Part shown: positions 20,396 through 29,262 of the stretch, one piece after another
How the letters are laid out: every line of letters begins with the position of its first letter
How positions within the stretch are numbered: the stretch's first letter is position 1
From: Stigmatella aurantiaca
GTDB lineage: Bacteria; Myxococcota; Myxococcia; Myxococcales; Myxococcaceae
NCBI RefSeq assembly: GCF_900109545.1
Contig: NZ_FOAP01000004.1
Coordinates: 372,001-436,000, forward strand
Reading direction: 5' to 3'
DNA: 64,000 nt
The notes under the pieces: generated by a model
What the model was told of the DNA's origin: nothing
Database searches by the model: none
Seen by the model: only the letters and a program-made list of their open reading frames with translations
Program-made: the position numbers and the translations under genes

Positions 20396-20779
20396 ATGGA
20401 GCCGCAGTACACGGGGTCGCAGTTTCTGACCGGTTCGCCGGTACCGACCCAGGACGAGAAGACGTGGGGCATGCTCGCGCACCTCAGTGCGCTGGTCGCG
20501 GGCATTTTTGGTTTCCCCTTTCTGGGCCCACTCATCGTGATGCTCACCAAGGGGAAGGAGTCGAAGTGGGTGGAGAGCCACGCGAAGGAGGCCCTGAACT
20601 TCCAGATCACCGTCACGGCGGCCATCTGGATCTCCGCGGCCCTCATGCTGTGCGTGGTGGGCTTCCTGCTGCTGCCCGTCATCGGCCTCGCGGCGTTGAT
20701 CCTCACCATCCTCGCCGGCATCAAGGCGAACAATGGGGAGATGTACCGCTACCCGGCCACGGTCCGGCTGGTGAAGTAG
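20396..20779 (+). CDS. DUF4870-like small membrane protein
   Basis: 127 residues. After a short polar N-terminus (QDEKTWGMLAHLSAL) come about three hydrophobic segments: ALVAGIFGFPFLGPLIVML, an amphipathic WVESHAKEALNFQ loop and a long ISAALMLCVVGFLLLPVIG / LAALILTILAGI stretch. The W..SHAKEALNFQ and AGIKAN elements match the DUF4870 family of membrane proteins. ATG 20396 is seven bases after AGAGGGG; a TTG two codons earlier is also in frame. Function is unknown. Confidence 0.82.
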   Translation: MEPQYTGSQFLTGSPVPTQDEKTWGMLAHLSALVAGIFGFPFLGPLIVMLTKGKESKWVESHAKEALNFQITVTAAIWISAALMLCVVGFLLLPVIGLAALILTILAGIKANNGEMYRYPATVRLVK

Positions 20780-20786
20780 TCCGGCC

Positions 20787-21806
20787 TCAGCCGCCAATGC
20801 CCATCATGGGCAGCAGCGTGGCGGCGTTGCCGGTCTCGGTGAAACGGTGGCCCTCGGGCTTCTCGCCCAGGGCCTGCCGGATGGCCAGCGCCAGCTCCGG
20901 GTCCGAGGCGCCTCCCCGGATGAGCTGGTGCAGGGGCGCCTGGGCGCGCCCTCCCAGGCAGCTGCGCAGGTCGCCATTGGAGGCCACCCGGACGCGGTTG
21001 CACCCGCCGCAGAAGTTCTGGGTCAGCGGGGAGATGAACCCCACCTGGCCCCCGGGCGCGCGCCAGTAGCGGGCCGGGCCCGAGGTGCTCACCTGGGTGC
21101 GCGCCTCCACCGGCTCCTCCTCCAGCGGGAGGCCCGAGGCCTGGAGCTGGGCCACCAGCTCGGCGCTGGGCACGGGCTCGCCCTGGCCAAACGGCATCAG
21201 CTCGATGAAGCGGGGGATGATGCCCCGCGCGTGGGCATAGGCCACCAGCGCCGCGGCCTCGTGCTCGTTCACGCCCCGCATGACGACGACGTTGAGCTTG
21301 AGCGAGGCGAAGCCCGCCGCGGCGGCCGCGTCGATGCCGCGCAGCGTGGCGGCGAAGTCCCCCTGCTTGGAGATGCGCCGGAAGGTCTCCGCCTGAAGGG
21401 TGTCCAGGCTGATGTTGAGCTGGCTGACACCGGCCTCGCGCAGCGGGACGGCCAAGCGCTCCAGGTGGCTGGCATTGGTGGTGATGGCCACCCGCTCCAC
21501 GCCGGGCAGGGAGGACAGGGCCCGGGAGATCTCCAGGATGTCTGGCCGGATGAGGGGCTCGCCGCCGGTCAACCGCACGCGCTGGATGCCCATGCGCGCG
21601 AAGACGGAGACGATGCGCTCGAACTCCTGGGGGGTGAGCAGGTCCTTCTTGCCGCCCCACGAGGCGGGCGAGCAGTACGTGCAGCGGAAGTTGCACCGGT
21701 CCGTCACGCTCAGGCGCAGGTACGTCATCCTCCGGCCCTGGGCATCCAGAAGCGGGGGCGCGAGCGGGTCGCGCGGGCTGACGGTGGGGTGCATGGCAGG
21801 AGTCAT
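20787..21806 (-). CDS. moaA: GTP 3',8-cyclase MoaA
   Basis: 339 residues. This radical-SAM enzyme catalyses the first step of molybdopterin synthesis, with MoaC. The N-terminal cluster motif CNFRCTYC (Cys38, Cys42, Cys45) follows RLSVTDR, and the SAM-binding GGEPLIRPDIL segment is present. The second 4Fe-4S cluster uses the C-terminal CGGCNRVRVASNGDLRSC region. The protein ends in the Gly-Gly dipeptide (MGIGG) needed for activity. No other moa gene is adjacent; moeA is at 47452. It is on the same strand as the HD-GYP gene, with a 76-base gap. Confidence 0.96.
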   Translation of the reverse strand: MTPAMHPTVSPRDPLAPPLLDAQGRRMTYLRLSVTDRCNFRCTYCSPASWGGKKDLLTPQEFERIVSVFARMGIQRVRLTGGEPLIRPDILEISRALSSLPGVERVAITTNASHLERLAVPLREAGVSQLNISLDTLQAETFRRISKQGDFAATLRGIDAAAAAGFASLKLNVVVMRGVNEHEAAALVAYAHARGIIPRFIELMPFGQGEPVPSAELVAQLQASGLPLEEEPVEARTQVSTSGPARYWRAPGGQVGFISPLTQNFCGGCNRVRVASNGDLRSCLGGRAQAPLHQLIRGGASDPELALAIRQALGEKPEGHRFTETGNAATLLPMMGIGG

Positions 21807-21882
21807 AACCGGGCCGCCGTCTTAACCCATGCCTTCGTTGCCCAGAACAGCCGGTTTCAGACCGAGTGTCCTGGAGTGGGAC

Positions 21883-23121
21883 TCAAGCAACCTTGTTGCC
21901 GGACAGCGACGGCGCGGAAGGAACCGGGGTGAGCTCCAGGTCGTCGTCATCGGTGAGCCGCTCCAGCTCGGCCTCGGCCTCCTGGGCCCGGACCTCGGCC
22001 TCCAGGGGCTTCAGCTTGCGCTCGGCCATCTCCATCTTGATGCGGACCAGCCCCTCCTCGCCAATGTCGAGGAACGCGCGGACCACCTCGGGATCGAACT
22101 GCGTGTTGGCGCAGCGTTTGATCTCCTGGATGGCGTTGGCGAACGTGGTGCCCTTGCGGTAGGGCCGGTCGCTCGTCATCGCGTCCAGCGTGTCGGCCAC
22201 CGCGAAGATGCGCGCGCCGACGTGAATCTCGTGCTTCTGGAGGTTGCGCGGGTAGCCCGCGCCGTCCCACCGCTCCTGGTGCGAGAGGACGATCTGCGCG
22301 GGGGTAGAGAGGAAGGGGATGTTCTGGATCATCTGGAAGCCGATGTCCGGATGCTTGCGCATCTCCATCCACTCGTCCGGGGTGAGCTTGCCCGGCTTGA
22401 GCAGCACCGCGTCCGGCACGCCGATCTTCCCGATGTCGTGCAGGAGCGCGCCGCGGCCGATCTCCTCCAGCTCCTTGCCCTGAATGCCCATGATGTTGGC
22501 GATGGCGGAGGTATAGGAGACCACCCGCTGCGAGTGGTCCGACGTCTCGTGCTCGCGCGCATCGAGCGCGGCCACCAGCGCCAGCAGGGTGTTCTGATAG
22601 GTGTTGGCGATGTCCTTGAAGGCCGTGCGCAGCTCGGCGGTCCTGTCCCGCACCTTGCGCTCGAGCTTCTTCTGGTAGCGCTTGCGCGCCAGCTCGATGC
22701 GGCGCTTGGCCAGCGCGCGCTCGATGGCCCGGATGAGGTCCGTCAGCTTGGGTGGCTTGAGCAGGTAGTCCACCGCGCCCCGGCGCAGACAGTCCACCGC
22801 GGACTCCGTGTCCCCGTAGCCGGTCAGCATGATGACCGAGGTGTCCGGGAGCCGCTCGCGCAGGTTGTCGAGCAGCCAGAGCCCGTCCTTGCCCGGCATC
22901 TTCATGTCGCTGATGACGAGCGGGGTCTCTGCCTCGCCCGCGACATCCAGCGCCATCTCGGCGCCGTTGGCGACCACGCAGTTGTAGCCCTCCTCCGCGA
23001 GAAGGACAGAGATGACGTCGCGGACGGAGTCATCGTCATCGACGATCAAAATTCGGGGCGGGGCAGGAGGAATGGCTTCCACGGGGGGGGATTCTAAAGG
23101 TTTCCGGGTTTCGATCGCCAA
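21883..23121 (-). CDS. Response regulator with HD-GYP phosphodiesterase domain
   Basis: About 412 residues. The N-terminal receiver has ILIVDDDD and phospho-acceptor Asp in VISDMKMPGKDG, with LLKPPKLTDL as the Lys segment. A coiled-coil linker (KRRIELARKRYQKK region) leads to an HD-GYP domain: HSQRVV, HDIGKIGVPD, HQERWDGAGYP and DTLDAMTSDRPYR. Both the HD and GYP signatures are intact, so c-di-GMP hydrolysis is expected. A poorly conserved C-terminal tail ends the protein. No ATG lies near the receiver start: TTG at 23121 is used here, and GTG at 23082 is possible. The frame extends to an ATG at 23268, but that segment looks non-coding. Confidence 0.85.
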   Translation of the reverse strand: MAIETRKPLESPPVEAIPPAPPRILIVDDDDSVRDVISVLLAEEGYNCVVANGAEMALDVAGEAETPLVISDMKMPGKDGLWLLDNLRERLPDTSVIMLTGYGDTESAVDCLRRGAVDYLLKPPKLTDLIRAIERALAKRRIELARKRYQKKLERKVRDRTAELRTAFKDIANTYQNTLLALVAALDAREHETSDHSQRVVSYTSAIANIMGIQGKELEEIGRGALLHDIGKIGVPDAVLLKPGKLTPDEWMEMRKHPDIGFQMIQNIPFLSTPAQIVLSHQERWDGAGYPRNLQKHEIHVGARIFAVADTLDAMTSDRPYRKGTTFANAIQEIKRCANTQFDPEVVRAFLDIGEEGLVRIKMEMAERKLKPLEAEVRAQEAEAELERLTDDDDLELTPVPSAPSLSGNKVA

Positions 23122-23281
23122 CAGGTAAGGGAAATTACCACCTTCCCTGCCTTCTCGGCTGCCCTCCTTTCTGGGATGGGGGGAACTTTCCCAAGGGAAG
23201 AAAGCCCCCGGACGAGAGCGCTCGGTTGCCCGGACGAGGCAAGGGTTGACGGGGGAAGGTGGCTCCATTACTCATAGGAGC

Positions 23282-23374
23282 GTGCGTCTTTCCTTCAGCC
23301 ATCATCCCCATGCGCATCATCGGCTCGGCCCCGACGGGACCGTTCGCCGCGCGCATGCTGGGGTGATTGTCTGA
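23282..23374 (+). CDS. Histidine-rich leader peptide of the his operon attenuator
   Basis: A 30-codon reading frame from GTG 23282 to TGA 23372-23374 contains six histidines, five of them in the block HHPHAHH (23300-23320) and one further on (RRAHAG). All six are CAT codons. The frame is also open from a TTG at 23246, which has GAGG at 23236-23239 and would add one more CAT. GGAG sits too close to the GTG, so the true start is uncertain. It lies 37 bases before a strong terminator and 104 bases before hisG. Slow translation at the His codons when histidyl-tRNA is scarce would be the sensing step. The peptide is too short for ordinary gene calling. Confidence 0.75.
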   Translation: MRLSFSHHPHAHHRLGPDGTVRRAHAGVIV

Positions 23375-23419
23375 GAAGACCCACTCCTCCGGCCCTGCCG
23401 CAGTGACCGAAAGCCCGTC
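23333..23419 (+). promoter_or_regulatory. Candidate antiterminator pairing in the his leader
   Basis: GACGGG at 23333-23338 can pair with CCCGTC at 23414-23419, which is inside the 5' arm of the terminator. GACGGG begins 13 bases after the last codon of the HHPHAHH block. It would be free when a ribosome stalls on the His codons and covered when the ribosome reads on to the stop. This is the classical arrangement for his attenuation. The pairing is only six base pairs and is an inference. Confidence 0.5.
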
Positions 23420-23440
23420 CTCCCTGGACGGGCTTTTTTC
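23411..23440 (+). terminator. Attenuator terminator of the his operon
   Basis: AAGCCCGTCC (23411-23420) and GGACGGGCTT (23426-23435) form a perfect ten-base-pair stem with a TCCCT loop, followed by a run of six T residues (23434-23439). No plus-strand gene ends upstream of it: the two nearest upstream genes are both on the minus strand. The terminator therefore makes sense only as part of the his leader. Confidence 0.85.
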
Positions 23441-23478
23441 GTTTCAGCGTCTCCCTCGTCATCCCCCTGGAAGCTCCC

Positions 23479-24336
23479 ATGCTGAAGATCGCTCTTCCCA
23501 ACAAAGGCCGTCTCTCCGAAGAGGTCCGTGAGCTGTTCAATGATGCTGGGCTCGAGGTGCGCGTCCGCGGAGAGCGGGCCCTCACCGCCTCGCTGGGTGG
23601 CGAGTTCGAGGCCATCTTCGTCCGGGCCCAGGACATCCCCGAGTTCGTCGCGGATGGGGCCGCCCACGCGGGCGTCACCGGGTGGGACCTGGTGAATGAG
23701 TCCGGGCGCGAGCTGGACCTGTTGATGGACCTGGAGTTTGGCAAATGCCGCCTGGTGGTGGCCGCCCGGGAGGAGAGTGGCCTCACGTCGGTGGAGGGGG
23801 TGAAGGACGGGATGCGCGTGGCCTCGTGCTTTCCCCGGCTGACGCAGGAGTTCTTCCAGCGCCGGGGGCAGCAGGTGACGGTGGTGCCTGTCTCCGGCGC
23901 GGCGGAGATCGCCCCCCACCTGGGCATCGCGGACATCGTCGTGGACCTGACCTCCACGGGCTCCACGCTGAAGATGAACGGCCTGCGCGAGGTGGGCACC
24001 GTGCTGGAGTCCAGCGCCCGGCTGGTGGCGTGCAAGCGCAATAACGAAGAGGCCTCGATCCGGCTGGGGGAGCTGAGGCAGGCCCTGGGCTCGGTGCTGG
24101 CGGCCCGGGGCAAGCGCTACCTGATGGCCAACGTGCCGCGCAAGGTGCTGCCCCAGGTGCGGGAGATCCTCCCGGGGCTCAATGGGCCCACCGTCGTGGA
24201 CATCATGAACGGCGGGGACTTTGTGGCCGTACACTCCGTGGTGCCCGCGAAGACCATCTACCGCACCATCAATGGGCTGAAGGCCCTGGGGTGTGAGGGC
24301 ATCCTCGTCACCCGCATCGAGAGGCTGATGCCATGA
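23479..24336 (+). CDS. hisG: ATP phosphoribosyltransferase HisG (long form)
   Basis: 285 residues. It catalyses the first, feedback-inhibited step of histidine synthesis, ATP + PRPP to phosphoribosyl-ATP. The conserved N-terminal LKIALPNKGRLSEE, the phosphate-binding DLTSTGSTLKMNGL and the C-terminal regulatory domain (from about 210; KRYLMANVPRKVLPQV and GLNGPTVVDI) identify the long HisG form that works without HisZ. It is the first gene of the operon, 39 bases after the attenuator terminator, and overlaps hisD by four bases. Confidence 0.97.
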   Translation: MLKIALPNKGRLSEEVRELFNDAGLEVRVRGERALTASLGGEFEAIFVRAQDIPEFVADGAAHAGVTGWDLVNESGRELDLLMDLEFGKCRLVVAAREESGLTSVEGVKDGMRVASCFPRLTQEFFQRRGQQVTVVPVSGAAEIAPHLGIADIVVDLTSTGSTLKMNGLREVGTVLESSARLVACKRNNEEASIRLGELRQALGSVLAARGKRYLMANVPRKVLPQVREILPGLNGPTVVDIMNGGDFVAVHSVVPAKTIYRTINGLKALGCEGILVTRIERLMP

Positions 24337-25634
24337 GCGGGGGAACGCTGAAGTACCGGGGCGCGCTCTCCGCCCTGTCCGCCGAGGCCCGGCGCCGTCT
24401 GCTCGATCGGACGGGGACGTCGGATTCGCAGGTCGCCGCGAGGACCCGGGAGCTGATCGCCCGGGTGCGCCAGGACGGGGACGCCGCGCTGCGGGCGCTG
24501 GCGCTCCAGTTCGACCGGGTCCAGCTCTCCTCGCTGGAAGTCCCCCGGGCACGGTGGGAAGAGGCGCTGGCCTCGCTGGAGCCGAAGGTCCGGACTGCCC
24601 TGGAGCGGGCCGCCCGCAACATCGCCACGGCCCATGCGGCCCAGAAGCCCCAGGCCATCGAGGTGGAGACGGAGCCGGGCATCGTCGTGGGCCGGAGGCC
24701 GGATCCGCTCGGCCGGGTGGGCGTCTACGCGCCGGGAGGCCGGGCCGTGTATCCCAGCAGCGTGTTGATGGGGGTGGTGCCGGCGAAGGTGGCCGGGGTG
24801 GGGGAGGTCATCGTTTGCTCGCCCCCCGGGCCAGAGGGGCTGCCCTCGGCCGGGGTGCTGGCGGCGGCGCTGCTGGCGGGCGCGGACCGGGTGTTCGCCC
24901 TGGGCGGCGCGGGGGCGGTGGCCGCCATGGCCTATGGAACGCAGAGCGTGCCCCGGGTGGACCGCATCGTGGGGCCCGGCAATGCGTATGTCGCCGCCGC
25001 CAAGCTCCAGGTGGTGGACGCGGTGGCCATCGACGCCCCGGCGGGGCCCAGCGAAATCCTTGTCGTCGCGGATGGCTCGGCGGACCCCGAGGCGATTGCC
25101 CGCGAGATGTTGGCCCAGGCCGAGCACGATCCGGACGCCTGCTGCGTGACGCTGGCGGTGGGGGAGGCCCAGGCCGAGGCGGTGGCCCAGGCCGTCGAGC
25201 GGGCGGCGGCCCGGGCGCGGCGGCAGGAGATTGTCTCCACCTCCTTGAAGGAGCGCGGGGCCGTGTTGAGCGTAGGCTCCCTGGAGGAGGCCTGGCCCTT
25301 CGTGTCGGACTTCGCGCCCGAGCACCTGCTCCTCGCCACCGCCGCCCCCCAGGAGCACCTGGGGCGGGTGCGGCACTGTGGCACCGTCTTCCTCGGCGAG
25401 CGCGCCTCGGTGGCCTTCGGGGACTACATGACGGGGGCCAACCATGTGCTGCCCACCGCGGGGCTGGGCCGTGCCTACTCGGGCCTGTCCGTGCTCGATT
25501 TCTACCGGTGGACCGCCTGGCAACGGGTGGAGCGCGAGGCGGCGGCGCGGCTCGCGGAGGACGTGGGGACGCTCGCCGACAGTGAGGGGCTCTTCGCCCA
25601 CGCGGACGCCGCCCGGGCCTGGAGGAACGCGTGA
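24333..25634 (+). CDS. hisD: Histidinol dehydrogenase HisD
   Basis: 433 residues. It performs the last two oxidations from histidinol to histidine. Segments seen include GRVGVYAPGGRAVYPSSVLM (partly shown), VGPGNAYVAAAK, the family hallmark AGPSEILVVADGSADP, the zinc-binding AQAEHDPDA and FAPEHLLL, and a C-terminal TAGLGRAYSGLSVLDF. It starts with ATGA overlapping hisG, and its stop overlaps the hisC start, indicating translational coupling. Confidence 0.97.
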   Translation: MSGGTLKYRGALSALSAEARRRLLDRTGTSDSQVAARTRELIARVRQDGDAALRALALQFDRVQLSSLEVPRARWEEALASLEPKVRTALERAARNIATAHAAQKPQAIEVETEPGIVVGRRPDPLGRVGVYAPGGRAVYPSSVLMGVVPAKVAGVGEVIVCSPPGPEGLPSAGVLAAALLAGADRVFALGGAGAVAAMAYGTQSVPRVDRIVGPGNAYVAAAKLQVVDAVAIDAPAGPSEILVVADGSADPEAIAREMLAQAEHDPDACCVTLAVGEAQAEAVAQAVERAAARARRQEIVSTSLKERGAVLSVGSLEEAWPFVSDFAPEHLLLATAAPQEHLGRVRHCGTVFLGERASVAFGDYMTGANHVLPTAGLGRAYSGLSVLDFYRWTAWQRVEREAAARLAEDVGTLADSEGLFAHADAARAWRNA

Positions 25635-26668
25635 TGCGCACCCGTCCGTCCTATCGAGACATCTCGCTCTACTCGCCGCCCACCGTGCCGTGCCGGGTGG
25701 ACCTGAGCGACAACACCAACCTCTTCGGCGTGCCCCCGGCCGCCGAGCGGGTGCTGCGGGAGGCCGCGCCCTCGCTCATCACCCGCTATCCCGTCAGCTA
25801 TGCGCCGGACCTCAAGCAGGCCCTCTCGGGCTACACGGGCTTCGAGCCCTCGTGGCTCACCACGGGCTGCGGCTCGGATGACCTCATCGACTGTGCCCTG
25901 CGCGCCTTCCTGGAGCCCGGAGAGCGCATCGCCGTGCCGGATCCGTCCTTCTCGATGATGTCCTACTTCGCCCGGGTGAATGGCCTCGAGTTCTCCCCGG
26001 TGCCGCTCCGGCCAGATTGGGACATTGATGTGGACGCGATGCTCGCCACCGGCGCGCGGTTGCTCTACGTCTGCTCGCCCAACAACCCCACCAGCACGGT
26101 GGCCTCCCGCGCCGCCCTGGAGCGGCTGGTGGACGCGGCGCCCGGCATCGTCCTGCTGGACGAGGCGTACACGGAGTTTTCCAACGGCAGCCACGTGGAC
26201 CTGGTCCGCTCGCGGCCCAATGTCCTCGTCACGCGGACGCTGTCCAAGGCCTTTGGCCTGGCGGGCATGCGCGTGGGCTACGCCATCGGGCGTCCCGAGC
26301 TGGTGGCCGAGGTGGAGAAGGCCCGGGGCCCCTACAAGCACAACGGCATCGCCGAGCGCATGGCCATCGCCGCCCTCACCGAGGATCTGCCCTGGGTGAA
26401 GGCGCGGGCGGAGGAGGTGCGCGCCCTCCGGCAGCGGCTGGTGGCGGCGCTGGAGGGAATGGGCCTGAAGCCCCTGCCCACCGAGGCCAACTTCGTCTTC
26501 GTCCCGTTCCCGGGAGCGCCCCAGGTGGCCGCCCGCATGCGGGAGCGGAGCGTGAACATCCGGGCGTTCCAGGGGCTCACCGGCATGGGGGATGCGTTCC
26601 GGATCGGCTGCGGCCCCTGGCCCTTGATGGAAGCGGCGCTCGACGCGCTGCGGGAGGCATGGCGATGA
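25631..26668 (+). CDS. hisC: Histidinol-phosphate aminotransferase HisC
   Basis: 345 residues. It is a PLP-dependent fold-type I aminotransferase. The substrate/cofactor segments SPNNPTSTV and VLLDEAYTEFS and the PLP-lysine motif TLSKAFGLAGMRVGYA are intact. The C-terminal RIGCGPW carries the conserved Arg. The start is GTG at 25631, overlapping the hisD stop; the next codon is ATG, also usable. Confidence 0.95.
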   Translation: MMRTRPSYRDISLYSPPTVPCRVDLSDNTNLFGVPPAAERVLREAAPSLITRYPVSYAPDLKQALSGYTGFEPSWLTTGCGSDDLIDCALRAFLEPGERIAVPDPSFSMMSYFARVNGLEFSPVPLRPDWDIDVDAMLATGARLLYVCSPNNPTSTVASRAALERLVDAAPGIVLLDEAYTEFSNGSHVDLVRSRPNVLVTRTLSKAFGLAGMRVGYAIGRPELVAEVEKARGPYKHNGIAERMAIAALTEDLPWVKARAEEVRALRQRLVAALEGMGLKPLPTEANFVFVPFPGAPQVAARMRERSVNIRAFQGLTGMGDAFRIGCGPWPLMEAALDALREAWR

Positions 26669-27258
26669 GAGTCACCCTGTTCGACTACGGCGCGGGGAAC
26701 ATTCACTCCCTCGCCAAGGCCCTGGCCACGGCCCCGGGCGCGGACGTGCGCGTGGAGACGGATCCCCTGAAGGCACTGGACACGGAGGTGCTCGTTCTTC
26801 CGGGCGTGGGGGCCTTCGGTTCCGCGGCGGCGCGGCTCGCGCCCGGCCGGGAAGCCATGCGCCAGGCGCTGGAGCAGGGCCTGCCGTGTCTGGGCATCTG
26901 CCTGGGCATGCAGCTGCTCTTCGAGGGCAGTGACGAGGGCGAGGGCCAGGGGCTCGGCCTCTTCCGGGGCCGGGTGACGCGGCTGCGCGCCCAGCAGGTG
27001 CCCCACATCGGCTGGAACACCGTGGAGGAGGATGCCGCGGTGAAGGGGGCGAGGCTGGACTCGGTCTATTACGCGCACAGCTTCGCCTGCCGGGCCGGGG
27101 AGTCCGGCGTGGTGTCCGGCTGGACGGCGCACGAGGAGGACCGCTTCCCGGCCTCGGTGCGGCGGGGAAAGGTGCTCGGGGTGCAGTTCCATCCCGAGAA
27201 GAGCTCGTCGGCCGGGGTGGGGTTTCTGCAGGCCTTTCTGAAGGACGTGACGTCATGA
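26665..27258 (+). CDS. hisH: Imidazole glycerol phosphate synthase glutaminase subunit HisH
   Basis: 197 residues. This class I glutamine amidotransferase supplies ammonia to HisF. The nucleophile is in LGICLGMQLLFEGSDEG; His and Glu are in GVQFHPEKSS; the oxyanion-strand PGVGAFG is present. Two ATG codons are in frame. GGGAGG at 26652-26657 lies seven bases before the ATG at 26665 but only one base before that at 26659, so 26665, which also overlaps the hisC stop, is chosen. Confidence 0.95.
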   Translation: MRVTLFDYGAGNIHSLAKALATAPGADVRVETDPLKALDTEVLVLPGVGAFGSAAARLAPGREAMRQALEQGLPCLGICLGMQLLFEGSDEGEGQGLGLFRGRVTRLRAQQVPHIGWNTVEEDAAVKGARLDSVYYAHSFACRAGESGVVSGWTAHEEDRFPASVRRGKVLGVQFHPEKSSSAGVGFLQAFLKDVTS

Positions 27259-27968
27259 TCGCCATTCCCGCCATTGATTTGAGAGAGGGCGCCTGCGTGC
27301 AGCTCGTGGGCGGCTCGTACGACGCCGAGCGCGTGCGGGTGAACGACCCGCTCGATGCGCTGAAGAAGTGGCGCGGCCTCGGCTTCCGGACGTTCCATGT
27401 GGTGGACCTGGACGCCGCGCTGGGCAAGGGCTCCAACCTGGAGGTCATCTCCCGGCTGCTCTCCCACGAGCCGGGGCTCACCTTCACGGTGGGCGGCGGC
27501 GTGCGGGAGGCCGCGAGGGTGGAGGCGGTGCTCGCCGCCGGCGCCGCGTTCGCCGTGGTGGGCACGCGCGCCATCGAGGACACCGCGTGGCTGGCGGAGG
27601 TGGCGGGGCGCTTCCCGGGCCGGTTGGTGGTGGCCGCGGACGTGAAGGGCCGCGAGGTGGTGACGCGCGGCTGGACGGCGGGCAGTGCGCGGGACGTGAA
27701 GGACGTGCTCGCGGCGCTGGACCCGCTGCCCCTGGGCGGCTTGCTGGTGACGGCCGTCCACAAGGAGGGGCAGATGGGCGGGGTGGATCTGCCGCTGATG
27801 CAGGAGGTGGTCCAGGGCAGTCGCCACCGGGTGTACGCCTCGGGAGGCGTGACGACGCTGGAAGACCTCCGGGCCCTGGCGGCCGCGGGGGCCTATGGGG
27901 CCGTCATTGGCATGGCCCTCTACACGGGGACGCTCGACGCGGCCTCGGCCGCACGGGAGTTCGCATGA
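27255..27968 (+). CDS. hisA: Phosphoribosylformimino-AICAR ribotide isomerase HisA
   Basis: 237 residues, a TIM barrel. The catalytic Asp is in AIDLREGACVQLV; the second is in LVVAADVKGREV. Phosphate-binding loops are TVGGGVREA and YASGGVTTLEDL. It performs the ring-opening isomerisation in the pathway. It overlaps hisH by ATGA and hisB by ATGA. Confidence 0.95.
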   Translation: MIAIPAIDLREGACVQLVGGSYDAERVRVNDPLDALKKWRGLGFRTFHVVDLDAALGKGSNLEVISRLLSHEPGLTFTVGGGVREAARVEAVLAAGAAFAVVGTRAIEDTAWLAEVAGRFPGRLVVAADVKGREVVTRGWTAGSARDVKDVLAALDPLPLGGLLVTAVHKEGQMGGVDLPLMQEVVQGSRHRVYASGGVTTLEDLRALAAAGAYGAVIGMALYTGTLDAASAAREFA

Positions 27969-28501
27969 CGATCGTGACTCGGGAGACGAAGGAGACGCAG
28001 ATCCGCGTCGAGCTGACGCGGGGCAAGGGCGTGGCCCAGGTGGACACGGGCCTGAAGTTCTTCGACCACATGCTGGGGACCTTCGCCCGCTACGCGGGGC
28101 TGGACCTGACGCTCCACGCGCGGGGGGACCTGCGCCACCACATCATGGAGGACGTGGCCATCACCCTGGGCACGGCGGTGTACCAGGTCATCCCGCCCAC
28201 CGCCGCGCGCTATGGCGAGCGCACGCTGCCCATGGACGACGCGCTGGTGCAGGCGGTCATCGACACCTGCGGGCGGTTCTATTACCGCGGGCCGCTGCGC
28301 AACCGGCTGTACGAGCACTGGATGCGCTCGTTCTGTGAGCACGCCAAGGTGACGCTCCACCTGCGCATCCTCCGGGGCAAGGACAGCCACCACCTCACCG
28401 AGGCGGCCTTCAAGGCGCTGGGCCTGGCGCTCCGGGATGCCATGGTGGACTCGGGCACCGTCTTCAGCACCAAGGGCTCCATCGCCCTGGAGGTGAAGTG
28501 A
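27965..28501 (+). CDS. hisB: Imidazoleglycerol-phosphate dehydratase HisB (single-domain)
   Basis: 178 residues, the dehydratase only, without the N-terminal histidinol-phosphatase of enteric HisB. Metal-binding histidine motifs are [25 protein letters not shown] and [14 protein letters not shown]. It starts with ATGA overlapping hisA. Its position after hisA, not before hisH, is less common in his operons. A separate histidinol-phosphatase gene must lie outside the window. Confidence 0.95.
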   Translation: MTIVTRETKETQIRVELTRGKGVAQVDTGLKFFDHMLGTFARYAGLDLTLHARGDLRHHIMEDVAITLGTAVYQVIPPTAARYGERTLPMDDALVQAVIDTCGRFYYRGPLRNRLYEHWMRSFCEHAKVTLHLRILRGKDSHHLTEAAFKALGLALRDAMVDSGTVFSTKGSIALEVK

Positions 28502-29262
28502 TGCTGGCGCGGCGGCTGATCGTCTGTCTGGACATGAAGGGCGGCCGGGTGGTGAAGGGCGTCCAGTTCGAGGGCCTGCGGGACGTGGGCGACCCCGTGA
28601 CGCTGGCCATGCGCTACGAGGCGGAAGGGGCCGACGAGGTGACGTTCCTCGACATCTCCGCCAGCGCCGAGGAGCGCGAGACGTTGTGGGACGTCGTCCA
28701 GCGCACCTCCGAGCGGCTCTTCATCCCCCTGACGGTGGGGGGCGGCGTGCGCACGGCGGATGACGTGGGCCGGGCGCTCCGGGCCGGGGCGGACAAGGTG
28801 AGCATCAACTCGGCGGCGGTGGCGAATCCGGAACTGCTCACGGCATGTGCGGAGCGCTTCGGCGCCCAGTGCGTGGTGGCCAGCATCGATGCGCGGCGCG
28901 AGGAGGGCCGGTGGCGCGTCTACACCCGGGGGGGCCGGACGCCCACGGGCCTGGACGCGGTGGAGTGGGCCCGCGAGTGCGTGCGCCGGGGCGCGGGCGA
29001 GGTGCTGCTCACGAGCATCGACCGGGATGGGGCCCGCACGGGGTACGACCTGGAGCTGACGCGGGCCGTGGCCGAGGCGGTGGCCGTGCCCGTCATCGCC
29101 TCGGGGGGCGCGGGGAATGCCCAGCACGTGCGCGAGGCGCTCACGGACGGCAAGGCGGACGCGGCGCTGGTGGCGGGCATCCTCCACGATGGCCTCACCA
29201 CGGTGGGCGCCATCAAGACACTGCTTCAGGACAACGGCCTCCGGGTCAGGAGCCAGGCGTGA
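28501..29262 (+). CDS. hisF: Imidazole glycerol phosphate synthase cyclase subunit HisF
   Basis: 253 residues, a TIM barrel paired with HisH. The catalytic Asp residues are in [12 protein letters not shown] and [18 protein letters not shown]. Phosphate loops [13 protein letters not shown] and [13 protein letters not shown] are present. ATG 28501 has GGAGGTG at a better distance than the in-frame GTG at 28498. Its last base is shared with the ATG of hisIE. Confidence 0.95.
   Translation: MLARRLIVCLDMKGGRVVKGVQFEGLRDVGDPVTLAMRYEAEGADEVTFLDISASAEERETLWDVVQRTSERLFIPLTVGGGVRTADDVGRALRAGADKVSINSAAVANPELLTACAERFGAQCVVASIDARREEGRWRVYTRGGRTPTGLDAVEWARECVRRGAGEVLLTSIDRDGARTGYDLELTRAVAEAVAVPVIASGGAGNAQHVREALTDGKADAALVAGILHDGLTTVGAIKTLLQDNGLRVRSQA

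Noticed and set aside
23122-23268. N-terminal extension of the HD-GYP regulator to ATG 23268
   Set aside because: The extra 49 residues look like translated non-coding DNA (Pro/Arg/Gly-rich), and the region lies within the his operon leader on the other strand.
23246-23274. TTGACG with a 17-base-spaced TACTCA as the his promoter
   Set aside because: The -35 hexamer is good but the -10 matches at only two positions, and the same TTG could instead start the leader peptide; I could not decide and do not list it as a feature.
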